From: an uncultured Marinoscillum sp.
GTDB lineage: Bacteria > Bacteroidota > Bacteroidia > Cytophagales > MED-G16
NCBI GenBank assembly: GCA_902529805.1
Contig: CABZXU010000014.1
Location: 1 to 46,275 of the forward strand
Direction of reading: 5' to 3'
Length of the DNA stretch: 46,275 nt
Shown: positions 18,126 to 27,004 of the stretch, one piece after another
How positions within the stretch are numbered: the stretch's first letter is position 1
How the letters are laid out: every line of letters begins with the position of its first letter
Translations under genes and position numbers: made by a program
Notes under the pieces: generated by a model
The model's database searches: none
Seen by the model: the letters and a program-made list of their open reading frames with translations, nothing else
What the model was told of the DNA's origin: nothing

Positions 18126-20546
18126 TTATTTTCTTATTTGGGCTTTAAGTTCTTTTTCAAAAGACTTAATCAAAGTTTCCATCGTATGATTTATGCTTGT
18201 TTCATCAAGAGTTTTTAAGTCATCTTGTAAAATAAATCTAATTGCATATGCTTTTTTGCTTTTATCAATATTTTTTCCTTCGTATATATCATACAACTGT
18301 AATTTCTTAATAGTATTTATTTTATTTTTTTCAACTACCTTTTCAATTTCATTAAATTTAGTTGATTTATCTAAAATTAATGAAAGGTCTCTTTGTACTT
18401 CAGGAAATTTTGATACTGGTTTATATAATAATTTTTCTTTTGAATTATCATATAAATTTTTCCAATTAATTTCTCCATAAAAAACACTTTCAGTTATTTC
18501 AAAAAGCCTTTTTATTTCATCACTCAATTGACCAATTTTTACTAGTTCATTCTTATCTTTTTTAATTGAAATTCCATTTTTGAAAAATGAACTTTCAAAT
18601 TCAGTTTGATGATAATTATTTATTTTACTTTTTTGAAGTACTTTATGGATAATATCTTTGATATCATTTATTGATGACTTTTTATTTTGCTTATTAAAAT
18701 GATCTTCATAATTGTTTCCTACTAAATATATTCCAAGTTTTTTTATTTCTCTATAAGATGATTTTTCTTTTTTATATGTTTTATCTAGTTCAAATAATTT
18801 TAAATTTTTTTGTTTTCTATTCAAATTATATCTTATAACTTCTAAGCTAGTAAATAAAAGATTAGTTTTAAGCACACCGTGTTCTTCGCTAAGCTTATTT
18901 ATCATTTCTATACTATCATTTTTATTCCATAATTTTTTATTTCCAGTAAATTTTATTGATGTAAGTGAATTTGTTATTATTTCATAATATCCATTTGATA
19001 CTAGTAAATTGACAATATTTTTTATAAAATTTTCTTCTTTTTTTGATTTGCTTGGTTTTGATAAAAAATTAGATCCTAAATGTTTAGATAGTTTTATGTT
19101 ATTATAACCATAAACTCTTAAAATTTCTTCTACAACATCAGCTTCTCTTTTAACATCAGTTCTATAAGGTGGTATTGATAATTCAATTAAAGAATCATTA
19201 ATATTTTTTGAATTTATTTCCAATGAATTGAGAATATTTATAATTTCTTTTTTAGGAATAGGTAAACCAATTAATTTATTTACTCTATTTATATTCAAAT
19301 TAAGTATTGTATTTTTTATTTTTTTAGGGTAGATGTCTATTATCTTGGAAGCTATTTTTCCTCCACATAATTCTTGTATCATTTTTGCAGCTATTTTTAA
19401 AGCATAGATTGTGATATTTGGATCTGTACCCCTTTCAAATCTAAAGGATGCATCAGTACTTAATTGATGGTTTTGAGATGATTTTCTAACTAATTTAGAA
19501 TCGAAGTAAGCACTTTCTAAAAATATATTTTTAGTTCTATTTTTTACTTCAGATGATTCTCCTCCCATAACCCCTGCAATGCAGAGTGGATCTTTATCAT
19601 CACAAATCATTAAATCTTCTTTTTTTAAGGTTCTTTCTATTCCATCTAATGTTGAGAATTTAGTTCCTTTTTTTAAAAACTTAACTTTAATTTTTTTGCT
19701 TTTTATTTTATCATAATCAAATGCATGCATTGGTTGTCCAAATGAATGTAAAATATAGTTTGTTATATCTACAATATTATTTATTGGTTTTAAACCGATG
19801 CCTATTAAATTATTTTTAAGCCATTTTGGGGAATCTTTTATTTTAACATTAGAAATTAAAAGACCAGAGTATCTTGGGCATGCAGAGTAATCTTGAATTT
19901 TTACTTCTAGGTTTAATTTGTTAGAATTTGGTTCAAGAAAATCATCTTTAGGTAGATTTATTGCTGAAATATTTAATACAGATTTTAAATCTCTAGCTAC
20001 GCCTAAATGAGAAGCAGCATCTGCTCTATTCGGTGTTAATGATATGTCAAAAATATAATCTTCAATAAAATCAAAATATTTATAGGCTTTTGCTCCATTT
20101 TTTATTTGATTGTTATCTAAAACAATTATTCCTTTATCTTCATTTCCAATACCAATTTCCTTTTCTGAACATAACATTCCTTCGGAATTCTCTCCTCTAA
20201 TTTTAGTTTTATTAATTTTAACTTTTTTTCCTTCTGAGGAATAGATAAATGTTCCTGGTTTAGCTACTACAACTTTTTGATTTTTTTCAATATTTTTTGC
20301 TCCACATATGATTCTTAATTTTTTCCTACCAATATCAACTTCTGTTATTTTTAATTTATCTGCGTTACTATGATTCTCTATTTTTTTTATTTCTCCTACA
20401 ACTAAATCTTCAAGTTTTGATTTTTGATACCCAAGCTTTTCTATTGATTCTACTTCTAGTCCAACTTCTGTAAGTAGATCAGATATTTCTTCTGGAGAAT
20501 TATTTAATTTAATAAAGTTTTTAAGCCAATTTAAAGAAATTTTCAT
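18126..20546 (-). CDS. pheT: Phenylalanyl-tRNA synthetase beta subunit
   Basis: The 806-residue protein has the full bacterial PheT order: a starting 'MKISLNWLKNFIKLNNSPEEISD', an EMAP/tRNA-binding domain at about 40-155 ('GEIKKIENHSNADKLKITEV', 'CGAKNI'), B3/4 with 'TPNRADAASHLGVARDL', B5 with 'DASFRFERGTDP', and a C-terminal FDX-ACB domain ('PVSKFPEVQRDLSLIL'). With PheS it charges tRNA-Phe and edits tyrosine; pheS is elsewhere. Lysine and asparagine content is high, as expected in this AT-rich genome. Confidence 0.96.
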   Translation of the reverse strand: MKISLNWLKNFIKLNNSPEEISDLLTEVGLEVESIEKLGYQKSKLEDLVVGEIKKIENHSNADKLKITEVDIGRKKLRIICGAKNIEKNQKVVVAKPGTFIYSSEGKKVKINKTKIRGENSEGMLCSEKEIGIGNEDKGIIVLDNNQIKNGAKAYKYFDFIEDYIFDISLTPNRADAASHLGVARDLKSVLNISAINLPKDDFLEPNSNKLNLEVKIQDYSACPRYSGLLISNVKIKDSPKWLKNNLIGIGLKPINNIVDITNYILHSFGQPMHAFDYDKIKSKKIKVKFLKKGTKFSTLDGIERTLKKEDLMICDDKDPLCIAGVMGGESSEVKNRTKNIFLESAYFDSKLVRKSSQNHQLSTDASFRFERGTDPNITIYALKIAAKMIQELCGGKIASKIIDIYPKKIKNTILNLNINRVNKLIGLPIPKKEIINILNSLEINSKNINDSLIELSIPPYRTDVKREADVVEEILRVYGYNNIKLSKHLGSNFLSKPSKSKKEENFIKNIVNLLVSNGYYEIITNSLTSIKFTGNKKLWNKNDSIEMINKLSEEHGVLKTNLLFTSLEVIRYNLNRKQKNLKLFELDKTYKKEKSSYREIKKLGIYLVGNNYEDHFNKQNKKSSINDIKDIIHKVLQKSKINNYHQTEFESSFFKNGISIKKDKNELVKIGQLSDEIKRLFEITESVFYGEINWKNLYDNSKEKLLYKPVSKFPEVQRDLSLILDKSTKFNEIEKVVEKNKINTIKKLQLYDIYEGKNIDKSKKAYAIRFILQDDLKTLDETSINHTMETLIKSFEKELKAQIRK

Positions 20547-20571
20547 TTCTAAATAATTTATGAATTTTTAT

Positions 20572-20579
20572 CAAAACTA
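20572..20579 (-). promoter_or_regulatory. -7 box before pheT
   Basis: Read on the minus strand, TAGTTTTG matches TAnnTTTG exactly, 25 bases before the pheT ATG. No convincing TTTG -33 box is seen at 17-23 bases further upstream. Confidence 0.35.
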
Positions 20580-20598
20580 ACTAAAAACCTTATTTAAT

Positions 20599-21198
20599 TC
20601 AGTTAAAATATTTTTTTTCTCCAGCTAAAATTTTTATTGATATTTTGTTTTCTTTTGGAGGGATTGGGCATGTATATTTAATATCATATTCACAATAAGG
20701 GTTATATGCTTTATTGAAGTCTATCTCAATTCTTTTTGAATTTTTAAAATTAAGATCAATATATCTGCCACCAGAATATGTTTGATAACCATTAGTTTGA
20801 TCATTGAACATTAGAAACACATTATTATTTTTATCATTTAATTCTTTAAACAGAATTAAATTTATTTTTTCACCTTTAAGTTTCATTTTTGCGATTGCAA
20901 ATTTTAAATAATTAACCTCTTTATTGTCAAATGTTTTTAACATTACCGTATCTATTTTTTCAAGTTTTACTATAATAGCATTTGTTTTAAATGATATATC
21001 TGGAGGAAAATAATTTAGCCCATTAAATTCTTTTCCTATAAATGGTGAGGTACTTGAGCTTTTGAAAAACTTTTCTGCTACTTTTCTTTCTTCTAAAATT
21101 CTATCAATATATTTATCACTATCTTCTCCTTCAAAGAGATAAAAGTATGATGATATGACAACTATAGATAAGAAAAAAATTTTTAAGGTATTGTCCAA
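20599..21198 (-). CDS. DUF1684 family exported protein
   Basis: The 199-residue protein has an N-terminal hydrophobic segment (about 5-22, IFFLSIVVISSYFYLF) that is a signal peptide or anchor. The rest matches DUF1684: 'SSTSPFIGKEFNGLNYFPPD' near residue 50, 'YSGGRYIDL', and the C-terminal 'NPYCEYDIKYTCPIPPKEN' with its two cysteines, the family's strongest motif. The biochemical role is unknown. It sits between rpsT and pheT on the same strand. Confidence 0.8.
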   Translation of the reverse strand: MDNTLKIFFLSIVVISSYFYLFEGEDSDKYIDRILEERKVAEKFFKSSSTSPFIGKEFNGLNYFPPDISFKTNAIIVKLEKIDTVMLKTFDNKEVNYLKFAIAKMKLKGEKINLILFKELNDKNNNVFLMFNDQTNGYQTYSGGRYIDLNFKNSKRIEIDFNKAYNPYCEYDIKYTCPIPPKENKISIKILAGEKKYFN

Positions 21199-21221
21199 AA
21201 TGAATCAATAAGAGTAATAAA

Positions 21222-21473
21222 TTATAAGGAATTAACGTGTTTAGAAAGGCTTGACTTTAGATTATTAACTTTATTTTTATGCAAAATATTATTTTTTACT
21301 AATTTATCAATCATTGATGTAGTTTGAATTAATAGTTTTTTTGCAGCTGCTTTTTTTGTTTCAGCTTTAAGTTTTTTTATTATAGTTTTTGTTTTTTTAT
21401 GCTGAAGCTTATTCCTTAGCTTTTTAGTATTATTAGATCTAATTCTTTTAATTGCTGATTTATGATTAGCCAT
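21222..21473 (-). CDS. rpsT: 30S ribosomal protein S20
   Basis: The 83-residue basic protein begins 'MANHKSAIKRIRSNNTKKLR' and continues with the lysine/alanine-rich helices of S20, which binds 16S rRNA. Length and start are canonical. It has its own well-formed promoter at 21494-21524 with a leader of roughly 15 bases. Confidence 0.95.
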   Translation of the reverse strand: MANHKSAIKRIRSNNTKKLRNKLQHKKTKTIIKKLKAETKKAAAKKLLIQTTSMIDKLVKNNILHKNKVNNLKSSLSKHVNSL

Positions 21474-21493
21474 ATTATTAATATTTTAGGTGG

Positions 21494-21524
21494 CAAATCT
21501 AATCTTTATCATAAATATTGCAAA
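21494..21524 (-). promoter_or_regulatory. Complete Bacteroidota promoter of rpsT
   Basis: On the minus strand, TTTG (21521-21524) is followed after 19 bases by TAGATTTG (21494-21501). This is the full TTTG-N19-TAnnTTTG consensus of Bacteroidota sigma factor. The -7 box lies 20 bases before the rpsT ATG. It is the best promoter match found in the window. Confidence 0.75.
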
Positions 21525-21577
21525 TTAATTTATGAACAAAATGTTCTAAAAAAATTATGATAATTTGAAAATAAAAC

Positions 21578-21585
21578 TATTTTTG
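21578..21585 (+). promoter_or_regulatory. -7 box before the DUF2795 gene
   Basis: TATTTTTG is an exact TAnnTTTG box 21 bases before the ATG at 21607. The -33 position 19 bases upstream reads TTAT, only a partial match. Confidence 0.45.
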
Positions 21586-21606
21586 CGAAAATAATACTTA
21601 TAAATT

Positions 21607-21828
21607 ATGTATTGGACTTTAGAATTAGCTTCCTATCTTGAAGATGCTCCGTGGCCTGCAACAAAAGATGAATTAATAGAATTTTCAATTAGAACTGGTG
21701 TTCCTGCTGAAGTTGTTGAAAATTTACAAGAATTAGAAGATGATGGTGCACCATATGAGAATATTGAAGAAATTTGGCCAGATTATCCATCTAAAGATGA
21801 CTTTTTTTTTAATGAGGATGAATATTAA
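21607..21828 (+). CDS. DUF2795 family small acidic protein
   Basis: The 73-residue acidic protein begins 'MYWTLELASYLEDAPWPATK' and ends 'DDFFFNEDEY', a strongly conserved form of DUF2795 in Bacteroidota. The middle 'TGVPAEVVENLQELED' matches the small helical fold of the family. Its function is unknown. The near invariance of such a small protein in the phylum implies an important, probably cytosolic, role. It is flanked by minus-strand genes and has its own promoter candidate; its stop overlaps that of ispD. Confidence 0.85.
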   Translation: MYWTLELASYLEDAPWPATKDELIEFSIRTGVPAEVVENLQELEDDGAPYENIEEIWPDYPSKDDFFFNEDEY

Positions 21829-22481
21829 TTACTTAGGTATTTTTCTGCCAATTTAAGATCATTTTTTGTTGTTATTTTAAAATTTATTTCCTCACCCTTT
21901 ATCAAATTAATTTTTTTATTTAAACTCTCAAATACGTTAGCGTCATCTGTAAATTTTTTATCAAATTTTTGATTATAAGCTTTCTTAATATCTGAATTAT
22001 GAAAAACCTGAGGTGTTTGAATTAAAACATAATTTTCCCTTTTCAAAGATTTATTCTTATTATCATCTACTTTTCTAATAGAATCTTTTAAATCTATATA
22101 TGGAATTGCATTATTTTTTTTTAATGCAGACTTGAATAAGTTTTCAATAAGTTTTTTAGATATCAATGGCCTTGCTCCATCGTGTATTGCAACTATACCT
22201 TTATCTTTTAATGATTTGAGAGCATTTTTAACAGAATCAAATCTATTTTTTCCACCTTTTACAATGGATAAATTTTTACAATTTCTATAGTTATTAATTA
22301 TTTTTTGCCAATTTTTATTGTTACTGACTACTAAAATTATTTCAATATTTTTAACTTCTAGGAATTTTTCAATTGTATAACAAATTATTGGTTTATTATT
22401 TATTTTAAAGAATTGTTTTGGAAAAATAAGTCCAGTTCTTTTACCTTTTCCAGCAGCGACGATAATAGCATATTTTTTCAT
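21825..22481 (-). CDS. ispD: 2-C-methyl-D-erythritol 4-phosphate cytidylyltransferase
   Basis: The 218-residue protein starts with the nucleotidyltransferase loop 'IIVAAGKGKRTGLIFPKQFF' and carries 'VAIHDGARPLIS', 'QTPQVFH' and 'FTDDANVFE', all IspD hallmarks. It activates methylerythritol phosphate with CTP in the MEP route to isoprenoids. It follows queA by 24 bases on the same strand. Confidence 0.92.
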   Translation of the reverse strand: MKKYAIIVAAGKGKRTGLIFPKQFFKINNKPIICYTIEKFLEVKNIEIILVVSNNKNWQKIINNYRNCKNLSIVKGGKNRFDSVKNALKSLKDKGIVAIHDGARPLISKKLIENLFKSALKKNNAIPYIDLKDSIRKVDDNKNKSLKRENYVLIQTPQVFHNSDIKKAYNQKFDKKFTDDANVFESLNKKINLIKGEEINFKITTKNDLKLAEKYLSN

Positions 22482-22505
22482 TTTGATTCTATGAACTTAA
22501 CAAAT

Positions 22506-23552
22506 TTATAGAATCAACATAGCATCACCATAACTATGAAATCTATATTTTTTTTGTATAGCAATTTTATATGCTTTCATAATATTATCAAATCCACCAT
22601 AGGCAGCAGCCATCATTAATAATGTTGATTTAGGACTATGGAAATTTGTAATCATTCCGCTACATATCTGAAATTTAAATGGAGGAAAAATAAATTTGTC
22701 TGTCCAACCCTGGTTTGCTTTTAGCCTTCCGCTAGTTGAAACGGATGACTCTAATGTTTTCATAGTAGAAGTTCCAACTGCAACAATTTTTTTTCCATAT
22801 TTCAGAGCATAATTAACTACTTCTGATGTTTCTTCAGAAATAAAAAAATTTTCAGAATCCATTTTATGTTTCGTTAAGTCTTCAACATCTACGTCTTTAA
22901 ATGTTCCTAGACTAATATGTGTTGTTATTGTTACTATTTTAACACCTATTAATTCTAATTTTTTTAATACAATTTTTGTAAAATGAAGTCCTGCAGCTGG
23001 TGCAGCAACGGCACCAGTTTTTTTTGCATATATAGTTTGAAACCTCTCTTTATCATCCTTTTCTATTTTTCTTTTTATATTTTTTGGTAATGGTGTTTCT
23101 CCATATTCTTTTATGATATCATGAAAGTTCTTTTCACTATCTTCAGGAATAAAACGAATGGTTCTTCCTCTTGATGTTGTATTGTCAATTACTTCAGCGA
23201 CTAGTTCTCCATTCCCAAAATACAACTTGTTTCCAACTCTTATTTTTCTTGCAGGATCAACCAAAACATCCCATAGGTTTAACTCTGGATTTAGTTCTCT
23301 TAATAAAAAGACTTCAATTTTTGCTCCAGTTTTTTCTTTTTGGCCATAAAGTCTAGCGGGGAAAACTTTAGTATCATTTAACACCAATACGTCACCTTCT
23401 TCAAAATAACTTACAACATCTGTAAACTTTTTATGGTTAATTTTTCCTGAGTCTTTGTTGAGTACCATTAATTTGGACTCATCTCTTTCCTTTGCTGGTC
23501 TTACAGCAGTTCTATTTGCTGGTAGTTTAAAATTAAATTCTGATAGTTTCAT
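22506..23552 (-). CDS. queA: tRNA preQ1(34) S-adenosylmethionine ribosyltransferase-isomerase
   Basis: The 348-residue protein has the QueA signature: '[20 protein letters not shown]' near the start, '[16 protein letters not shown]', '[10 protein letters not shown]' and '[10 protein letters not shown]', with '[18 protein letters not shown]' near the end. It moves the ribosyl part of SAM to preQ1 in tRNA to form epoxyqueuosine. The promoter candidate upstream is half of a palindrome shared with the divergent permease gene. Confidence 0.95.
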   Translation of the reverse strand: MKLSEFNFKLPANRTAVRPAKERDESKLMVLNKDSGKINHKKFTDVVSYFEEGDVLVLNDTKVFPARLYGQKEKTGAKIEVFLLRELNPELNLWDVLVDPARKIRVGNKLYFGNGELVAEVIDNTTSRGRTIRFIPEDSEKNFHDIIKEYGETPLPKNIKRKIEKDDKERFQTIYAKKTGAVAAPAAGLHFTKIVLKKLELIGVKIVTITTHISLGTFKDVDVEDLTKHKMDSENFFISEETSEVVNYALKYGKKIVAVGTSTMKTLESSVSTSGRLKANQGWTDKFIFPPFKFQICSGMITNFHSPKSTLLMMAAAYGGFDNIMKAYKIAIQKKYRFHSYGDAMLIL

Positions 23553-23575
23553 AATTGTCTTTAAGAAATAAATTA

Positions 23576-23598
23576 TACTTTTGGAGTCAGCAAAAGTA
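23576..23598. promoter_or_regulatory. Palindrome of two facing -7 boxes between queA and the permease gene
   Basis: TACTTTTG (23576-23583, plus strand) and CAAAAGTA (23591-23598) form a perfect 8-base inverted repeat with a 7-base centre. Each arm is an exact TAnnTTTG -7 box, one pointing to the permease gene at 23643 and the other to queA. The plus-strand box has a TTG at 23555-23557, 18 bases upstream. The two start sites would overlap, so the promoters may compete, or the palindrome may be an operator. Confidence 0.45.
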
Positions 23599-23642
23599 AA
23601 TAATTGTTTTATAAACTGTATATAATTTAAAAATAATATTTA

Positions 23643-24902
23643 ATGAGACTTATAATTAGGTTGATTAAAGAAAGTATAATTTTTGCATTTAATGCTTTAA
23701 TTGCAAACCCTATTAGAACGCTTTTATCTTTATTGGGAGTAACAATTGGGATTTTCACGATTATTGCAGTTCTTTCAGTAGTAGATTCACTAGAAAAAAG
23801 TGTAAAAAATAGTTTTAACTTTCTCGGAACAAATAATTTAAGGGTTGAAAAATGGCCATGGGATTTTGATAATCCAGGATATGAATGGTGGAAATTTTGG
23901 AGAAGACCTCACCCTACTTATAATGAATTTCTTTTTTTGAAAAAAAATTTAAAAAATGCCGATGCTGTTGAAATTTTAGCAAGAAGAGGTGATATCAATT
24001 TAAAATATTTAAATAATAGTACAGTCACCGATGGTATTAATGGTATTGTTTATGATTCAAAAGATGTAGGGGATTATGAAATAGCAATTGGAAGATTTTT
24101 TACAGAAGATGAGACTATTAAGGGAAGAAATTATGTAATAATTGGATATAAGATTTTCAAGGAATTATTTACTCAATCTTCAGATCCGATTGGTAAAAAA
24201 ATTAAAATAAAGGGAGTCAATTTTTTAATTGTAGGGGTAATTGAGGAACAAGGGGAAAGCTTTGTTGGGGGAGACAGTTTTGATAGACAAATTTTTATTC
24301 CTTTTAATAGTTTTAAGAAAATTTATAGAGTAGGAAAAAAAGGTTCAGATGCAACAATTATTGTTAAAGGAAATGTTGATAATGATCCAGGTCTAGTTGA
24401 ACTTGAATATGAGCTTACTGGCTTATTAAGAGCTCAAAGAGGTATAAAACCTTTAGAAGATGAGAATTTTGCAATAAATAGACCTGAATATTTATCTAAT
24501 GTCATAGGTGGTGTTTTTGATGTATTAACCATTGCTGGTTGGATAATTGGTAGTTTTTCAATTTTTGTTGGTGGCTTTGGTATCGCAAACATCATGTTTG
24601 TATCCGTTAAAGAAAGAGTTCCAATCATAGGGCTACAAAAATCTTTAGGCGCTAAAAACTATTTTATACTATTACAATTTTTATTTGAATCTTCAATTTT
24701 AAGTCTTATTGGAGGGTTAATTGGCCTTTTCTTTGTTTTTTTGATTACACTAGTAGATACTGGTTCATTAGAACTAACAATTTCATTTACTAATATTATT
24801 TTAGGAATTTCTATATCAAGTATTATTGGTTTATTGGCTGGCATGTTGCCTGCAATTTTTGCATCAAGATTAGATCCGGTAGAAGCAATAAGGTCTAATT
24901 AA
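23643..24902 (+). CDS. MacB-like ABC transporter permease
   Basis: The 419-residue protein has the MacB/FtsX permease layout: one helix near the N terminus ('NPIRTLLSLLGVTIGIFTII'), a periplasmic domain of about 60-300 rich in Asp and Lys, then three helices ('GFGIANIMFVSVKERVPIIG', 'LSLIGGLIGLFFVF', 'IIGLLAGMLPAIFASRLDPV'). 'RLDPVEAIR' is the family's usual C-terminal motif. Such proteins work with an ATPase in mechanotransmission-type export; no ATPase gene is adjacent. Its stop is directly next to the recA stop. Confidence 0.85.
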   Translation: MRLIIRLIKESIIFAFNALIANPIRTLLSLLGVTIGIFTIIAVLSVVDSLEKSVKNSFNFLGTNNLRVEKWPWDFDNPGYEWWKFWRRPHPTYNEFLFLKKNLKNADAVEILARRGDINLKYLNNSTVTDGINGIVYDSKDVGDYEIAIGRFFTEDETIKGRNYVIIGYKIFKELFTQSSDPIGKKIKIKGVNFLIVGVIEEQGESFVGGDSFDRQIFIPFNSFKKIYRVGKKGSDATIIVKGNVDNDPGLVELEYELTGLLRAQRGIKPLEDENFAINRPEYLSNVIGGVFDVLTIAGWIIGSFSIFVGGFGIANIMFVSVKERVPIIGLQKSLGAKNYFILLQFLFESSILSLIGGLIGLFFVFLITLVDTGSLELTISFTNIILGISISSIIGLLAGMLPAIFASRLDPVEAIRSN

Positions 24903-25898
24903 TTATTTATTAATTTTTTCTTTTATTTTGCTTTCCAATTCTTTCATTAATTCAGGATTGTCCTCAATAATTTGTTTTGCTGAATCTCTTCCTTGGGCTA
25001 GCTTATTTTCGTTATAAGAAAACCATGATCCTGCTTTTTGTATTATATCCATTTCAACACCTAGATCAATAATTTCACCAGATTTAGATATGCCTTTACC
25101 ATACATTATGTCAAATTCAACCACTTTAAATGGTGGTGCTACTTTATTTTTAACCACTTTAACTTTTGTTCTATTACCCATTACTGAATCAGGATTATCT
25201 TTAATTTGTCCTATTCTTCTTATATCTATTCTTACAGATGAATAGAATTTCAATGCATTTCCTCCTGTGGTTGTTTCTGGATTCCCAAACATAACACCTA
25301 TTTTTTGTCTTAGCTGGTTAATAAAAACACATGCACATCCTGATTTATGAATTGCACCAGTTAATTTTCTCATAGCTTGTGACATTAATCTTGCTTGAAG
25401 TCCCATTTTACTATCTCCCATTTCTCCTTCTAACTCTCCTTTTGGAACAAGAGCTGCTACTGAGTCAATAACTATAATGTCAATAGCGCCAGATCGAATT
25501 AGATGTTCAGTAATTTCTAGTGCTTGTTCTCCATTGTCTGGTTGGGAAATAAGAAGATTTTCTGTATCAATACCTAATCTTTCGGCATATGATTTATCAA
25601 ATGCATGTTCTGCATCAATAAATGCAGCTATTCCGCCCTTTTTTTGAGCTTCTGCAATGCAATGCATAGATAATGTTGTTTTACCTGATGATTCTGGTCC
25701 ATATATCTCTATAACTCTTCCTTTTGGTATTCCTCCTATTCCAAGTGCTATATCTAATCCAATTGATCCAGTTGGTATGCTTGGTACATCAATTATGCTT
25801 TCATCACTTAATTTCATAACGGTTCCTTGACCGTATGTCTTTTCTAATTTCTCAATAGTTAGATTTAATGCCTTTGTTTTTTCTTTATTCTCTTTCAT
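24903..25898 (-). CDS. recA: Recombinase RecA
   Basis: The 331-residue protein carries the Walker A motif GPESSGKT at 67-74, '[21 protein letters not shown]' (Walker B and loop 1) and '[21 protein letters not shown]' with loop 2 '[15 protein letters not shown]'. It coats single-stranded DNA and catalyses strand exchange and LexA-type cleavage. The C-terminal acidic tail is short. It stands alone on its strand; no exact promoter box was found upstream. Confidence 0.98.
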   Translation of the reverse strand: MKENKEKTKALNLTIEKLEKTYGQGTVMKLSDESIIDVPSIPTGSIGLDIALGIGGIPKGRVIEIYGPESSGKTTLSMHCIAEAQKKGGIAAFIDAEHAFDKSYAERLGIDTENLLISQPDNGEQALEITEHLIRSGAIDIIVIDSVAALVPKGELEGEMGDSKMGLQARLMSQAMRKLTGAIHKSGCACVFINQLRQKIGVMFGNPETTTGGNALKFYSSVRIDIRRIGQIKDNPDSVMGNRTKVKVVKNKVAPPFKVVEFDIMYGKGISKSGEIIDLGVEMDIIQKAGSWFSYNENKLAQGRDSAKQIIEDNPELMKELESKIKEKINK

Positions 25899-26072
25899 TT
25901 TAATATTTTTTGATTTCTATTTTGCTAAAATAAATAGTAATTTATAATTATGCTAATAAAATTAGTAAAAATAAATTAATTTATAAAGAAGTTGAAAATC
26001 ATATGAATCACTTACATGAATTTAATAATTTAGTAGGAAATTTACTCTTAAAGATTATATATTTTGAATTTT

Positions 26073-26900
26073 ATGGTTAAGAATTTATTAATACTACTAA
26101 GTCTTTTATACTTTAATTCATCTTCTAATTTAATAGATGGTGAGATAATTGAGACTAAGGTATCATTTGGTTTTTTTAATGCAGGGAAAGCTTCAATGTT
26201 AGTTGATAATAAAATTTATTTTGTTAATGATCTACCTTGTTATAAGATTGATGTTTTTGGTAGAACTACAGGTTTTTTTGATTTTTTTGCAAGGGTAAGA
26301 GATAATTGGGGTGTCTATATAGATACGATAAATTATATACCTCAAAAGTTTTATAAATATTTACAAGAAGGAAAATATAGAAAAAATGAAATTCTTAAAT
26401 TTAGTTCTCAACCATTAGATTCTGTTGAAGTAATACTTCTTGACAAAGAAACCAAAGAAGAAAAAGATAGAATATATTTTCATTCAAAAAATCAATTTAA
26501 AGATATAATGAGAGGATATTTTATGAATTACTGGATTTCAAGTGTTTTTTATTTAAGAAGCCTTGACTACTCTCAAATTTCTGTAGATAGTTTAATTGAA
26601 ATTCCTTACTTAAGTGATAAAGGAAAGTATAACTATAAGATGAAATATTTAGGTTCAAAAAAAATTAATTCATTAAATAAAAAAACATTAAATGCTCTTG
26701 CTTTTTCTCCTGTTGTTCCTGAAAATAAATTATTTTCAGGGGAAAATCCAGTTACTTTTTGGTTATCTGATGATGATAGAAAAATACCTTTAAGATTAAG
26801 TGCAACAATGCGATTTGGTCAATTTGACATAGAAACAACTGATTTTGATAATATGATTGATGAAAAATCTAAAGAAATAATTTATAATAAGTACAAGTAA
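26073..26900 (+). CDS. DUF3108 family exported protein
   Basis: The 275-residue protein has a hydrophobic N-terminal signal (about 3-17) and matches DUF3108: 'ETKVSFGFFNAGKASMLV' near the start, 'GRTTGFFDFFARVRDNWGVYID' at about 65-85, and 'NPVTFWLSDDDRKIPLRLSA' near the end. The family is periplasmic or outer-membrane associated with unknown function. A TTG at 26064 would extend it by three residues; the ATG at 26073 is preferred. Confidence 0.75.
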   Translation: MVKNLLILLSLLYFNSSSNLIDGEIIETKVSFGFFNAGKASMLVDNKIYFVNDLPCYKIDVFGRTTGFFDFFARVRDNWGVYIDTINYIPQKFYKYLQEGKYRKNEILKFSSQPLDSVEVILLDKETKEEKDRIYFHSKNQFKDIMRGYFMNYWISSVFYLRSLDYSQISVDSLIEIPYLSDKGKYNYKMKYLGSKKINSLNKKTLNALAFSPVVPENKLFSGENPVTFWLSDDDRKIPLRLSATMRFGQFDIETTDFDNMIDEKSKEIIYNKYK

Positions 26901-26914
26901 TTTTATTTTTTATA

Positions 26915-26931
26915 TTAACATAAAATTAACA
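26915..26931 (+). promoter_or_regulatory. TTAACA direct repeat, Pho-box-like, before the response regulator
   Basis: Two exact TTAACA copies start 11 bases apart (26915-26920, 26926-26931). OmpR/PhoB-type regulators bind direct half-sites with an 11-base period, and TTAACA with a 5-base gap resembles the PhoP box of Bacillus. The site lies 74 bases upstream of the response regulator ATG, which suits autoregulation. In an AT-rich genome chance occurrence is possible. Confidence 0.4.
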
Positions 26932-27004
26932 GCATTTTAATCCATTATTCAATTAAATAACATTTAAATTAAATACTTTTACTTTTAGATAATTTTAAAA
27001 TAAT

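Noticed and set aside
26003-26080. Short 25-residue frame before the DUF3108 gene
   Set aside because: It overlaps the DUF3108 start, has no recognisable features and no promoter or conservation evidence.
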